Origin: Verrucomicrobiaceae bacterium
GTDB lineage: Bacteria > Verrucomicrobiota > Verrucomicrobiia > Verrucomicrobiales > Verrucomicrobiaceae
Assembly: GCA_027484445.1 (NCBI GenBank)
Contig: JAIXSY010000045.1
Coordinates: 35,065 to 99,064 of the forward strand
Length of the DNA: 64,000 bases
Direction of reading: 5' to 3'
Both the position numbers and the translations under genes were made by a program. Below the pieces are notes generated by a model. It did not search any database. It was not told where the DNA came from and saw only the letters and a program-made list of their open reading frames with translations. Shown one piece after another: positions 7,536 through 17,238 of the stretch (position 1 is its first letter; every line of letters starts with the position of its first letter).

Positions 7536-9791
7536 TTAACGACTGCGCGCACGGATCATCATCATCCCGGCGCTGGTGCGGCGTGCGTTGGCTGCCTTGG
7601 GCACGCTGTAGTGGCCGAGGATGCTCTGCCGATCTGACGAGGTGATGCCGCGGAAGGTCACCGTGCGCGCACGTGCGCCAGGGGCTGGATTGAGTATCAT
7701 TGTGCCTGTGACAATGCCGGTGCGCGGCTGATGATTCAGCCGAACCCGTGAAACGCTTGTTCCTGGAGCAGGCATGGCTTGCATCCGCCCGCGCTCAAGG
7801 CTCAGGAGGACTTCGCTACCGGCGGGTACTTCCTCGCCAATCAAATCCAATTGGGCATTGGCGATGCTTTCCTCTAACCCGAGAAGGTTCAAACCCTGTG
7901 GTTGCGGTGCATAGCGGGAGCCGATGACGCCTTCGTAGGTGATCAAACTGACGCCCTCGGGGAAGCTGCCCCGCAGGCTGGGGCGCTGGAACCAGGAGAG
8001 CTCGCCGGCTGCGTCGCCGTTCAAGTTGACGAAAAGCTTACCCATGAGCGAGCTCGCCCCGCTGCTGTTGAGGAGGATGGCATAGGTAGGGATGAAGGCA
8101 CCGATGTTGGTTTCCACCAGGGTTGTGGCCAGGGAGACTGGCGGGCTGCCATCGGGAGCCCACACGGTGACCGTGGCATTGCCGGCGCTGGAGACTGTGA
8201 CGGTCATGAAACCCGCACCGCCGAACTCACTGTTTTGCACCGTCAAATCGTTGGATACGAAGACGATGTTGATGGGCCGATTGTCGGCGTAGGGGCTAGG
8301 AGAGGTGGCCGCTCGCCGGGTGGCCCGCCAGCCGCTCACAAGGACTCCGTTCGGACTGGAGGAAGCGTTGACAGCGTCCGCGCTCTGGCTTTGACTGGCG
8401 AGACCGGTGAAGCCGAGCAGAGGAGCACCATCGCTGGGGGTGAGGGAGCCGTCTTCAAAGAAGGAGCCGCGAACCAGCAGGTTTGAGCCGGGCGGCGTGA
8501 TCACCCACTGATCAGCGGCCTCGTCGTAAACAAAGGCGGCAGATGTAAATGGGAAGCGGCGGGTATTGTGCAGGAGGAAACCACTGACCTGACCGCTGGC
8601 ACCAACGATGAAGCGAAGTCTTCCGCCGAGGTTGCCGTTGATCGTATCGCTGCGCTCGATGTTGCAGTCATAGGTGCCTGCGTATTGCTCCAGAGCGAGG
8701 GAGCGACGAACCTGAAGGGTGAGGGATTCGATATTGGTTTTGGCACCGCTGGGAAGCGTCACTTGGAGGTTGAGATCGAACAAGCCGGGTTGCAGCGGGC
8801 GGCCGACCAGGAAGCCTTGATCAGAGAAAGATAAGCCCTCCGGGACGCCGCTCACGTCGAGGGTGAACGGTCCACGGCTGCGTCGGCCAAACTGATCTTC
8901 CACGTAGAACCAGGGTGCCTGGAATCCGAAGTCCGTATAGGTCACGCCCTGACGCAGCACGGCGGTCCGAGAGTCGGCGGGCCGACCTGTGAAAAGGCTC
9001 GGTGATTGGAGGGTGAGTCGATAGCGCAAAGCCGAGGGATCATCGACGGCCACGACCAGGGAGAGTTGGGAAGAGGCGATCAAGCCATTGGTGTCACGCC
9101 AGCGAAACTCCACGCTCACTGGGTAGGTGCCGGGCGTTGTAGGCACACCGGTGAAGGTGTATGCCCCTTGTCCGTCCCATTCCACACTGAGGCCATCGGG
9201 CAAGCCGATGGTGTTTACCTCTGCGGGCACGCGCAACTGGCGTTGATCCGAACTCACCAACTGCAAGCCTGCATTCAGGATCCCCGAACCCGCCAGCAAG
9301 TTGTCCGTGCCCCAGCTTTGCACTGTGTAGATGCGTTGTTTGGGGTCCTCGACAAAAAAGACCACTTCGGTTGCCTGGGTGAGCAATCCATCGGCCATGG
9401 TCGCTTGAAGGGTCACCCTGTAAGTTCCAGCGGCAGTGGGAGTGCCTATGAAGCGCGCCAGATTGTGAAAGCCCGCTCCCTCGGGCTCCAATGCAATCCC
9501 CGGCGGCAGTTCGCCTCGCAGCTGCACCCGGTACGGCAAGCGATACCAGAAATTGTCGCCCGGACTGGGCCGCAGGATCACGATGTTGCCATTGCCGCCC
9601 AGAGGCTCACCCACGGTCAGATTGCCCAAGCCCACCTGAATGGCATACTGCGGTGCGGCCTGCGAACGCACCGCAACGGTGCCGCAACACCAAGCAACCA
9701 GGGTAAATGCCAAGGAAGCGATCAAGGATCTTCGTGTGCGACAAAGATTGGGAGATTGGCTGGCGAACTGTGAAGCATTCAGGGTGATCAT
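7536..9791 (-). CDS. Secreted protein with putative Ig-like (He_PIG-type) domains
   Basis: A 751-residue protein from the ATG of MITLNASQF; a TTG at 9884 is in frame but adds an implausible leader. A signal segment (LIASLAFTLVAWCCGTVAV) follows a basic stretch. The body has repeated putative-Ig patterns: LPPGIALEPEG then GTPTAAGTYRVTLQATMADG, and later LPDGLSVEWDG then GVPTTPGTYPVSVEFR, as seen in adhesion and surface proteins. The C-terminal half resembles verrucomicrobial proteins with GYYSVPKA-like ends. No catalytic motif was seen. It lies downstream of the 1249-residue protein on the same strand with 258 bases between, so it may have its own promoter. Confidence 0.75.
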   Translation of the reverse strand: MITLNASQFASQSPNLCRTRRSLIASLAFTLVAWCCGTVAVRSQAAPQYAIQVGLGNLTVGEPLGGNGNIVILRPSPGDNFWYRLPYRVQLRGELPPGIALEPEGAGFHNLARFIGTPTAAGTYRVTLQATMADGLLTQATEVVFFVEDPKQRIYTVQSWGTDNLLAGSGILNAGLQLVSSDQRQLRVPAEVNTIGLPDGLSVEWDGQGAYTFTGVPTTPGTYPVSVEFRWRDTNGLIASSQLSLVVAVDDPSALRYRLTLQSPSLFTGRPADSRTAVLRQGVTYTDFGFQAPWFYVEDQFGRRSRGPFTLDVSGVPEGLSFSDQGFLVGRPLQPGLFDLNLQVTLPSGAKTNIESLTLQVRRSLALEQYAGTYDCNIERSDTINGNLGGRLRFIVGASGQVSGFLLHNTRRFPFTSAAFVYDEAADQWVITPPGSNLLVRGSFFEDGSLTPSDGAPLLGFTGLASQSQSADAVNASSSPNGVLVSGWRATRRAATSPSPYADNRPINIVFVSNDLTVQNSEFGGAGFMTVTVSSAGNATVTVWAPDGSPPVSLATTLVETNIGAFIPTYAILLNSSGASSLMGKLFVNLNGDAAGELSWFQRPSLRGSFPEGVSLITYEGVIGSRYAPQPQGLNLLGLEESIANAQLDLIGEEVPAGSEVLLSLERGRMQAMPAPGTSVSRVRLNHQPRTGIVTGTMILNPAPGARARTVTFRGITSSDRQSILGHYSVPKAANARRTSAGMMMIRARSR

Positions 9792-10000
9792 AGAGAGACG
9801 GCGTTTTGTTTGCGATGGCTTTTCGTTTGAGGTTGCAGAGGCAAAAAGGAAGTGTGAGAAGCTGTCTGCCGCAGACCAAACCAAGAGTGCTACGACGCAG
9901 CGGCACGCCGGGACTATGTCTTCAGTGCTGATCCCCAGAAGGAGCTAACCCAAGGCGGACCTTCTGAAGATGGAAATCAGCAAGCATTACCCTCGATGCT

Positions 10001-10080
10001 CCACCTGAGGCGGGCAGTTGCCGGAAAAACTCGGGAGCTGGGGGAAACGTCACCAAGCGCTGACGCGGACGCGGAAGAAC
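10001..10080. repeat. Copy 2 of the ~80-bp gene-end repeat
   Basis: This is the intact copy of the segment also found at 7431-7510. Bases 10050-10080 are the last codons and stop of the 1249-residue protein (FFRVRVSAW); 10001-10049 are its 3' flank, ending in CCACCTGAGGCGGGCA on the plus strand, which reads as a GGTGGAG ribosome-binding site on the minus strand although no gene follows here. The rest of 9792-10000 shows no gene, only the presumed leader of the Ig-like protein. Confidence 0.7.
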
Positions 10081-13000
10081 TGCTGGGGGGCGGACACGGG
10101 GCCGGCGAGGGTGATGGCTCCGCCCTGGGTGGGCAGGCCGTGATTGCCGGGGATGTTCCAGGTGGTCCAGGTGACGAGGTCGGTCGAGGTTTCGATGACG
10201 GCGCTGCGGTTGGCGGGCAGGGTGAAGGTGAGGCTGGCCTGCGTGCCGGTGCTGGTGACTTGCGGATTGAGGAAGGTGGTGCCGTTCCAGGGGTCGGTGC
10301 CGGCGAGGTATTCGGACTGATTCGTCGCGCCATCGCCATCGGCGTCGCTGTTGGGCGCACCTTCGACGCTGGTGATGTTGCCGAAGTTGGCGAGCCGCCA
10401 GTCGGTGTAGCTTTGCCGGGCGGGCAGGGAGTCATTGATCCAGGAGGCGAGCAGGTTCAGTGCGGGCTGGTCGAGTTCGCTGGTGGCGAGCGGAGGCATG
10501 CGGGTGAAGCCATTGAGCGCTCCGGTGCGATTGTAGATGATGCTGTGCAGGGTGCTGCCGGGGACGATGAGGCGGTTGGCGGGGTTGCCGCCATTGTTGG
10601 CCGCCGGGGTGTTGATGAGGAGCGTTTGGTCGAGGGTCAGCTCCGGGCGGCCATCCCAGGGGGAGGTGCCGCCGGTGCCGCCGGCTTTGTGGCAGTAGGC
10701 GCAATTGACGGCGAGGTAACTGCGCACGCGGGCCTCAATAGGAAAGGCAGTCTCAGTTGGCCGGAGATGGCGCGGGAGGACGTTGGGCGATTCGACGGCG
10801 TTGGCAAAGTAGCCCGCGGTTTGCAGGAGCGTGAGCTGATTTCCGGTGACGCCGTTCATCGTGCCGGTGAGATTGAACTGGCGGGTGTTCGAGGACAACG
10901 CGTGACCGGCCTGCGGGGTGTGGCAGGTGAGGCAACTGGCCCGGCTCGGGATGCTCCAGCGCTGCACGCGCGGGGTGCCGTTTTCGATCACGTTCAGGTC
11001 AAACTCCACGCCTTCCTCAGGCACGAGTGTGGCTTCCGTGCCGGCGTCGTTCCAGCGGTAACTGACACCGTAGGATCCACCGGCATTGCGGACGAGGAGC
11101 CGGGTCTCAAGACGTCGCCGGGTGGCGGGATTGCCGCGTGTGAGGTCCATGTCGAAGTGCTTCACCCACACCTGGCCGGTGGGAAAGCTCCACTCACCAT
11201 CGCGGCTCCAGGTCATCGTGCTCGAGAGTGCCGGGATGGTGAACCAGCGCCGCTTCTCCGCGAAGTCGCTCCAGAAGGGCAGATTCACCGAGTAGGAGAC
11301 GACACCGGGATTGGGAGAAAGATCCGCCAAGTCCGCGAAAACTCCCGTCTCGCTCAGCGTCGCAGGATAACCTGTGGACGGCACGCCACCGATCAGGCGG
11401 CGGATGCGATCCGAACTCAAGTTTGCCATCAAGACATCGCCGTTGGACGGGTCACGCCCAAAGGCGACAATCCCGCCTTCGCCCGTGAGCCGGACCGGTG
11501 TGGTCGCCCCATTCGGACCACTGCGCCGGATGCTCCAGATGTTCCCGGAAACATAGTCCGCGTAGATATAAGAACCCACCAGAGCAGGAAAGCGGGAGCC
11601 CCGATAAACGATCCCGCCCGTGATGGAGTTTCCCTGGGTGGGACCGCTCCCCCGCGTGTAATCGTGAATCGGACGGGTCCCGAAGAGAGTATCGAAATTG
11701 GCGGGGGCCTGTGCCGACTTCGGACCGTTCACGGAGCCTTCCCTGAGCGCCCAGCCGTAGTTCCCGCCTCGCGTGACGATATTGATCTCCTCCCGCTGCC
11801 CGCCTCCCACGTCGGCGACCCAGAGATCACCACCGACTGGGTCAAACGACATGCGCCAAGGATTGCGCAATCCAGAGGCCCAAATCTCCGAACGCACAAA
11901 GGGCAACTCACCCGACGGAATCGCCGTCCCGTTGAACATCCCATTCCAGTTCCCGCCAAGGCTAGTGTGGACGTAGGGATTGTCGATGGGGATGCTGTAG
12001 CGGGCGATCCCACCAACGCGAATAACCGCATCGGGCGGCGGGCTCAAGGGATAATCGACCGGGTTCGGGTTGGCGTTTGGCTCCAAGTTGCCAGGGCGTT
12101 TATCGACATCGATCCGCAAGATGGAGCAGAAGAGATCCTTGGTGATGCGTTGGCTGTTGTTGCGTGCATCCGCTTGATCTCCTTCATCCCCAGTCGAGAT
12201 ATAAAGATACCCGTCCGGCCCGAAATGGAGATCGCCTCCGTTGTGGTTGTTCACCTCATCGAGCTGCTCAATCAAGACAAGCTCGGAGGCGGGATCGGCG
12301 GCGTTGGGATTGCCAGCCTGAGCGGTGAAGCGCGAGACGCGGTTGAATGTAACGCCGCTTCTCGTCGGCGTATAGAAGAGGTAGAAAAAGCGATTGCTGG
12401 CGTAATTCGGGTGGAAGGCCAGCCCGAGCAAGCCGTTCTCGCTGCTGGTGCTCAGGGTCTCGCCCCGGGCGGTCAGAACCGCTGGAAGATCAAGGAAGGT
12501 CGAAGCGGTTGGGGTGGCGGCGTTGGTGTTGGGGATCACTCTCAGAAGCCCCGCTTTCTGACAGATAAACAGCCGGGACGTTTCTCCGGGAGGAGTCGCC
12601 AACGTGGTGGGATCAGTGAACGTGATCGGAAAGGCATCGACGAGTTGGTAGCTGGTCGCAGGCGGCGAGGAAGGCACATTGACCGTGGGTGCGGCCAAGC
12701 GGAGGTTTGGAGAAAAGGTAAGAGTCACCGTCGCATTCGCAGACTGACCGGCGGCGTTGACGGCGCGATAGGTGATCGTGTCCGTGGCTGGGCTGCCCGT
12801 GGTATGAACATACCGAATCCGATTGAGATCATCGACCACGGCGGTGCCAAACTGCGGCCCCTGAACAATCGTGACAAACAGGCCGCCCGTGTCATTGGCC
12901 AGCACCGGAACGGTGGCTTTCGCGCCGTGGTTCAGGGTGATGGCATCTGCCTGAGCTACCGGTGTGGCTGGATTGGCTCCTTGGGCGAAGCTGGTGTTGA

Positions 13001-13799
13001 TTTCGAGCTGCGTCAGCGCCTCATCGTAGAGACGCACCTCGTTGTAGCGGATGTTCGCGGTCCAATCGTTGGACCCCTGCGAACGCCCGAGCCAGTTGTT
13101 CACGTCCTCAAGCGAGGAGAGCCGGTAATTGAGATCAATCGAGCGGACGAAGACCGTATCGCGATACCACGTGAGACGTCCGCCCGTCGTCGGAAAGGCA
13201 CCCACGCCGGCCTCATACGTCACCACATAATGATGTTCCGTGCCTGTGGAACTCATGAGGCTGGTGTCTCCCTGAGTTGCAGTGCCTCCATTGAGGCGCC
13301 CCTCCAGTCGCTGGGAGGAGACGCTGCTGCCGAGGGTGATGTTAAGATTGATGCCGTCACTGGCGCTGGTGCTGCCTGGACTGGTGGTGGAGTTGTTGGT
13401 GATTTCACCAGGAGCACCGCCTCCCACTCCGGCCGTGTTCACGCGCCCAAACTCGAACAGTCGCTGGTTGTTCTGCACCGACACCGGTGTCGCCCAAATC
13501 TCCACGGTGAGATTCGTCTTGCTGGAGATAATCCCATTCGGCAGGTCGATGTAAGCTGAGATGACATTCGCGGCTGCGGTCGAAGCCCCCCCGCTGCCCG
13601 GCAGCGTCAAAGCCGTGCCGGTGAAGCTGGCGTTCACACCCACGACGGTGGCGGTCGCTCCTCCGATGGAGTCGGCCATGGTGGTTCCATGAGTCACGGC
13701 ACCAGCGGGCTGATTAAACGACCAGCGGTTGGTGAGGTCGGCGGAGACTGGAGAAAGCCCCGCAAGAAAGAGGCCGAAGATGAGGACGATCTTTTTCAT
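10050..13799 (-). CDS. LamG / sugar-dehydrogenase-like beta-propeller / cytochrome c protein
   Basis: A 1249-residue exported protein; the signal peptide is MKKIVLIFGLFLAGLSPVSA. Residues ~22-240 look like a LamG/concanavalin-type lectin domain, ~265-355 like a cadherin-type Ig module (VLANDTGG), and ~385-790 like a soluble glucose/sorbosone dehydrogenase propeller (ENGLLGLAFHPNYASNRFFY, NHNGGDLHFGPDGYLYIS), normally PQQ-dependent. Two c-type haem sites follow, CLTCH and CAYCH, so electrons from sugar oxidation could pass directly to haem. The C-terminus carries the FFRVRV pattern. The chain suggests a periplasmic or surface sugar-oxidising enzyme with its own electron acceptor. Cofactor use is inferred from family. 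Confidence 0.85.
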   Translation of the reverse strand: MKKIVLIFGLFLAGLSPVSADLTNRWSFNQPAGAVTHGTTMADSIGGATATVVGVNASFTGTALTLPGSGGASTAAANVISAYIDLPNGIISSKTNLTVEIWATPVSVQNNQRLFEFGRVNTAGVGGGAPGEITNNSTTSPGSTSASDGINLNITLGSSVSSQRLEGRLNGGTATQGDTSLMSSTGTEHHYVVTYEAGVGAFPTTGGRLTWYRDTVFVRSIDLNYRLSSLEDVNNWLGRSQGSNDWTANIRYNEVRLYDEALTQLEINTSFAQGANPATPVAQADAITLNHGAKATVPVLANDTGGLFVTIVQGPQFGTAVVDDLNRIRYVHTTGSPATDTITYRAVNAAGQSANATVTLTFSPNLRLAAPTVNVPSSPPATSYQLVDAFPITFTDPTTLATPPGETSRLFICQKAGLLRVIPNTNAATPTASTFLDLPAVLTARGETLSTSSENGLLGLAFHPNYASNRFFYLFYTPTRSGVTFNRVSRFTAQAGNPNAADPASELVLIEQLDEVNNHNGGDLHFGPDGYLYISTGDEGDQADARNNSQRITKDLFCSILRIDVDKRPGNLEPNANPNPVDYPLSPPPDAVIRVGGIARYSIPIDNPYVHTSLGGNWNGMFNGTAIPSGELPFVRSEIWASGLRNPWRMSFDPVGGDLWVADVGGGQREEINIVTRGGNYGWALREGSVNGPKSAQAPANFDTLFGTRPIHDYTRGSGPTQGNSITGGIVYRGSRFPALVGSYIYADYVSGNIWSIRRSGPNGATTPVRLTGEGGIVAFGRDPSNGDVLMANLSSDRIRRLIGGVPSTGYPATLSETGVFADLADLSPNPGVVSYSVNLPFWSDFAEKRRWFTIPALSSTMTWSRDGEWSFPTGQVWVKHFDMDLTRGNPATRRRLETRLLVRNAGGSYGVSYRWNDAGTEATLVPEEGVEFDLNVIENGTPRVQRWSIPSRASCLTCHTPQAGHALSSNTRQFNLTGTMNGVTGNQLTLLQTAGYFANAVESPNVLPRHLRPTETAFPIEARVRSYLAVNCAYCHKAGGTGGTSPWDGRPELTLDQTLLINTPAANNGGNPANRLIVPGSTLHSIIYNRTGALNGFTRMPPLATSELDQPALNLLASWINDSLPARQSYTDWRLANFGNITSVEGAPNSDADGDGATNQSEYLAGTDPWNGTTFLNPQVTSTGTQASLTFTLPANRSAVIETSTDLVTWTTWNIPGNHGLPTQGGAITLAGPVSAPQQFFRVRVSAW

Positions 13800-14073
13800 G
13801 TCTGCTCGAGGGTGCTGTTGGAGTTACGGCAGAAGTTGAGGGTTGGAATTGAGGTATGGCTGCTGATGATGGATCTCGCCTGCGTGAAGAGATCGAGACC
13901 GCAGTGGCCCGTTTTGCTCCCGCAGTCGTGGCGCGGTCAGCACGTCGGCGGCGCCGCAGCCGACGAAGAGGATGTCAATGGGTAGGATGGAACCGCTTGG
14001 GGACACGGGCTGAGTTTGGCGGGATTCCCTCTTTGGAGATAGAGCAACCGCGACACTTTTTGGAAGAATCACG
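13800..14073. other. Intergenic gap, probable promoter region
   Basis: About 270 bases between the AraC-type gene and the 1249-residue protein, both on the minus strand. Short open frames here lack any recognisable motif or ribosome-binding site. It probably carries the promoter of the downstream gene and may hold sites for the AraC-type protein, but no clear palindrome or terminator was seen. Confidence 0.4.
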
Positions 14074-14832
14074 TCACGCCTCTGCCACGCGGAACCGTCT
14101 TCGATACTCGAGCGGCGTCATACCTGTCTCGCGGCGGAACTCGCGTCCAAAATGGCTTTGATCACAAAAACCATGCGCTGAGGCGATTTCCGCAATGGAC
14201 TGCCCCGAATACACCAGCGGATGACAGGCCATGCGCACGCGCAGCCGTCGCAGGTATTGCTGCGGTGAAAGGTAAAAAGCCTCACGGAAGCGCCGCTCCA
14301 GCACGCGCAGAGACACCCCCGCATGCCGCGCCAGCTCCGCATTCCGCACCGGCATCGAGACTCGCTCCCGCAGGTATTCCAGCGCCCGCGCCATCGATGT
14401 GTCCGCTGTCGCGGGGAACTCCGCGCGCTTGCCCAACGGTCGCGCCACCCCCGCAGTGCCGACAATGCGCCCACGCTCGTCGTACAGCGGCACCTTGTCT
14501 GATACACACCACACCGCTGTATGATCAAAGCGTCCCACCAGCTCGATGCGATTCATGATGCTCTCGCCCTTCAACACGCGCTCGTCATCCAACCGGAACT
14601 GCGCCGCAATATGCCCCGGAGACAACTCGCCATCGGTGCGCCCGCAGGCCTCCGTCAACTCCGTGAACCCGTAATCGTGAAGGCATGCACGATTCATCAC
14701 CAGATAGCGGCCAGCGCGATCCTTCACCCAGAACTGCACCCCCGGCAGATGCTCAAACAGCTCCAGCAAGGCCTGACAGCGCCAGCCCTCAGGCAGAAGG
14801 CCGGAGGTCGTGTCAGTCCGTCGGGCTTTCAT
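14074..14832 (-). CDS. AraC-family regulator with N-terminal PAS domain
   Basis: A 252-residue protein from the ATG of MKARRTDTT; upstream in-frame residues lack domain character. Residues ~15-135 form a PAS sensor (FWVKDRAGRYLVMNRACLHDYGF, later YDERGRIVGTAGVARP). The last 100 residues are an AraC double helix-turn-helix (SIAEIASAHGFCDQSHFGREFRRETGMTPLEYRRR). PAS-AraC proteins of this kind are common in Verrucomicrobiota and usually control neighbouring sugar-use genes. It lies just upstream of the secreted enzyme run at 4.1-13.8 kb on the same strand, so it is the likely regulator of some of it, which is inference. The signal is unknown. Confidence 0.93.
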   Translation of the reverse strand: MKARRTDTTSGLLPEGWRCQALLELFEHLPGVQFWVKDRAGRYLVMNRACLHDYGFTELTEACGRTDGELSPGHIAAQFRLDDERVLKGESIMNRIELVGRFDHTAVWCVSDKVPLYDERGRIVGTAGVARPLGKRAEFPATADTSMARALEYLRERVSMPVRNAELARHAGVSLRVLERRFREAFYLSPQQYLRRLRVRMACHPLVYSGQSIAEIASAHGFCDQSHFGREFRRETGMTPLEYRRRFRVAEA

Positions 14833-15023
14833 GCGGTGGTGAGGTCGGGAAAAGCATTCGCAAACTGAACGGCGATCGTGAGGGCTGAGGCGGTGCCGGA
14901 GGCGCACCACCGATGACGGAAAAGGAACGCATGCTGCGCAGGATGGATAAATAGCACTTCAGACTTACATCTGCATTACGTCCCAAGCGCACCAGATAGA
15001 AGCTAAACCAGAATTCACTTTTG

Positions 15024-16550
15024 CTAATGAGTCACCGAGCGCCAGGTGGTGCCCAGGCGAATATCACCGAACGCCGCCGGATCGGGGGCGAGGTAGGTGT
15101 CGAGCACGATTTGATCGAGCACCGCATCGCTGCGCTCCTGCGTCAGGCTCAGGTGCCACTGGTCCGGCTCCAAGTCGCCCACGGGCTCGTTTTCCTGGAA
15201 GACGCGGAAGTGCAACTCGTCGTGCCCATGCTCGCTGGCGACGATTTTCAGCACCCAGTGCTGCACATCGCCTGCCGTGACTTTTTGGCGGCTGGTGAAG
15301 ACCTCGGAGTCATGCCGCTGGATCTGCGGCAGCAGGCAGGTGGGCAGGTTCATCACATAGCGGGCCCTTTTAGGATCCGTGGACGAACGCAAAATCACCC
15401 GGGCCTGGCGCATGGCCTTCACTGGCGACGTTCCCGGCACCCAGCGCACACGGGCGCTGAAGTAGTAGATGCCATCGCGATCCAGGCGGATGGGTTTCTG
15501 GAACCGTCGCGAGATCTGCGGGAACGCATCCGAGGCATCCAGTAAGCGGCCTTCGGGGATGGTGGGGCTGGCGACGAAGCGCAGTGGACGAAGAGGATCA
15601 TGAGGAACAGGCCAGGTTTTCGCTGGCTGCCACGGTTCCTTCCAGCCGCTGCCGCCTGCCGCTTCCTCCAGCGGCAAAAAATCCGCCGCATAGGCGAAAG
15701 GCTCATGCGCCAGCAGTGCCGCCGGTTTTTGGGAGGCCATCGCCGCGTCCAAGGCTTCATCGAAACGCGCCTGACGTACCGCCACCTCACGCGGCGCTTC
15801 CTGCGTAGGCGTGTCGTAGCGCACCGCTTTGCCTGCTGTGAGCAGCGCCTCGCCCGCCGACATCGCCTCGTCACCCGGCTCCGCTTTGCGATACGAAACC
15901 AGGCCCTCCAGCACATGCACCTCCGTCGCGCCCGAGGCCTCGACCTTCACCGCGAACTCCGTGCCAAGATCCGTCACCTGACTGGCGGGCGTCTCCAGCA
16001 AAAAGCCCGCCGCCTGCTCTTCCGCCCGCACCATCACCTCACCCGCACGCAGCACCGCCCGCGACCGTGTGCGCAGCTCCAGATCCACCGCGCCCCGCAG
16101 CAGCACCGACGCCCCCGCGTCAAAGCGCAGCATCGCCGTGCCCGAACGCAGCCGCAGCGGCCCGGCGGCCACGCGTTGCCCCTCCACGAGGCTATCGCCG
16201 TTCCCCCAATCGCACTGCTCCGCCAGCGTCAGCGTGGCGACATACTCCGGTGCGGTCTCATCACCTTGCCAAGCCAGTCCCGCCAGCACCCCCAGCAGCG
16301 CAAACGCCGCCGCAGCCGCCATCGTGGGCCAGACCTTCCACTTCACCTCGCGAACTTTCGGCTTCAAAGCCGCCTCTTCACCCACTGCCACCGTTTCCAG
16401 TGCGAGATCCACATTCACATAACGCAGGTAGGCCAGGCGAAAGACCTCATCCTCGCGTAGCAGCGCCTCCATCTGCTCTCGTTCCTCACGCGAGGCCCCG
16501 CCATCACGGCAGCGGCGGATGAGTTCAAAACGGGGATCATTCGAGTTCAT
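15024..16550 (-). CDS. FecR-like membrane protein (putative anti-sigma/sensor)
   Basis: A 508-residue protein. Residues 1-60 are a cytoplasmic helical part (RRCRDGGASREEREQMEALL), followed by one membrane segment near residues 75-95 (PTMAAAAAFALLGVLAGLAW) and a FecR-like periplasmic domain (RLRSGTAMLRFDAGASVLLRG, then VTDLGTEFAVKV and GLVSYRK). The C-terminal ~230 residues are beta-rich and may be a lectin-like domain. The gene overlaps the end of the ECF sigma gene by four bases, so it should act as its partner, holding or releasing the sigma factor. Such pairs are often linked to DUF1552/DUF1592-type modules. Confidence 0.85.
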   Translation of the reverse strand: MNSNDPRFELIRRCRDGGASREEREQMEALLREDEVFRLAYLRYVNVDLALETVAVGEEAALKPKVREVKWKVWPTMAAAAAFALLGVLAGLAWQGDETAPEYVATLTLAEQCDWGNGDSLVEGQRVAAGPLRLRSGTAMLRFDAGASVLLRGAVDLELRTRSRAVLRAGEVMVRAEEQAAGFLLETPASQVTDLGTEFAVKVEASGATEVHVLEGLVSYRKAEPGDEAMSAGEALLTAGKAVRYDTPTQEAPREVAVRQARFDEALDAAMASQKPAALLAHEPFAYAADFLPLEEAAGGSGWKEPWQPAKTWPVPHDPLRPLRFVASPTIPEGRLLDASDAFPQISRRFQKPIRLDRDGIYYFSARVRWVPGTSPVKAMRQARVILRSSTDPKRARYVMNLPTCLLPQIQRHDSEVFTSRQKVTAGDVQHWVLKIVASEHGHDELHFRVFQENEPVGDLEPDQWHLSLTQERSDAVLDQIVLDTYLAPDPAAFGDIRLGTTWRSVTH

Positions 16551-17080
16551 GCCAGTTCCTCCTTCGCGAGTTCACGCTGCGTGCATTCCATCAAGGTGAT
16601 GCGGATGCGGTGCAGCGACTTGTAGAGCGACATCGCCGTGCGTCCCAGTCGCTCCGCCAGCACATCCATGCGCACGCCTGGCGCATACGCCGTGCGCACC
16701 AGCTCACGCTGCTCACGCGGCAGCTTTTCCACACAGACCTCCAGCGCCCGGCGCTCCGCCTCCAGCGTCTCCGCGTGGTCCGCCGTCGTCTGCGCCAGCA
16801 ACTCAAAGACCTCGTCACCAAAGAGGTGCCTATCCCGAGCACGGTCCCGCCGGAACGCCAGCGCCTCCATCCTTGCCACACCAAAGGCCCAGCGTGTGAA
16901 CGCCGCGTCATCCATCGCCGGATCAAACTTCCGCCACAGCACCACCGCCACCTCCTGCATCACCTCCCGCTCCTCCTCCTGCGAAAACAACAGCGACCGA
17001 ACAAACACCCGCAACCCCTGCTCCTGCGCCATGAAAAGGCGTAGGAACCGGTCATGCAGGTCGCGGTCAGAATCATTCAT
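16547..17080 (-). CDS. ECF sigma factor, Rhodopirellula/Verrucomicrobium type
   Basis: A 177-residue sigma-70 family protein. Region 2 is DRFLRLFMAQEQGLRVFVRS with EEEREVMQEVAVVLWRKFD, and region 4 is PREQRELVRTAYAPGVRMDV followed by LAERLGRTAMSLYKSLHRIR. It would direct RNA polymerase to a small regulon under control of the FecR-like protein, whose gene overlaps its 3' end by four bases. The start at 17080 gives MNDSDRDLHDRF; a GGAGGT lies directly before it with unusually short spacing, so a slightly different start is possible. Target promoters are not identifiable here. Confidence 0.92.
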   Translation of the reverse strand: MNDSDRDLHDRFLRLFMAQEQGLRVFVRSLLFSQEEEREVMQEVAVVLWRKFDPAMDDAAFTRWAFGVARMEALAFRRDRARDRHLFGDEVFELLAQTTADHAETLEAERRALEVCVEKLPREQRELVRTAYAPGVRMDVLAERLGRTAMSLYKSLHRIRITLMECTQRELAKEELA

Positions 17081-17238
17081 ACCTCCGAATGCTCCACCAA
17101 TCGCGGCCGTTTGCCGCGAAAAAGTGGCAGTGCCGGTGTTACCCGGCCACTCCTCGCCGCTCAAACTTTCCTACCGCTCGTAAAGACAGCGGAAGCTAAT
17201 GGCTGCTCTCCAAACTTTGTGGATTCATTTCGGACCGG

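Noticed and set aside
9996..13559. 1187-residue plus-strand open frame opposite the LamG/dehydrogenase/cytochrome gene
   Set aside because: Antisense frame kept open by GC-rich codon bias; no domain, signal or ribosome-binding site, while the minus strand encodes clear domains.
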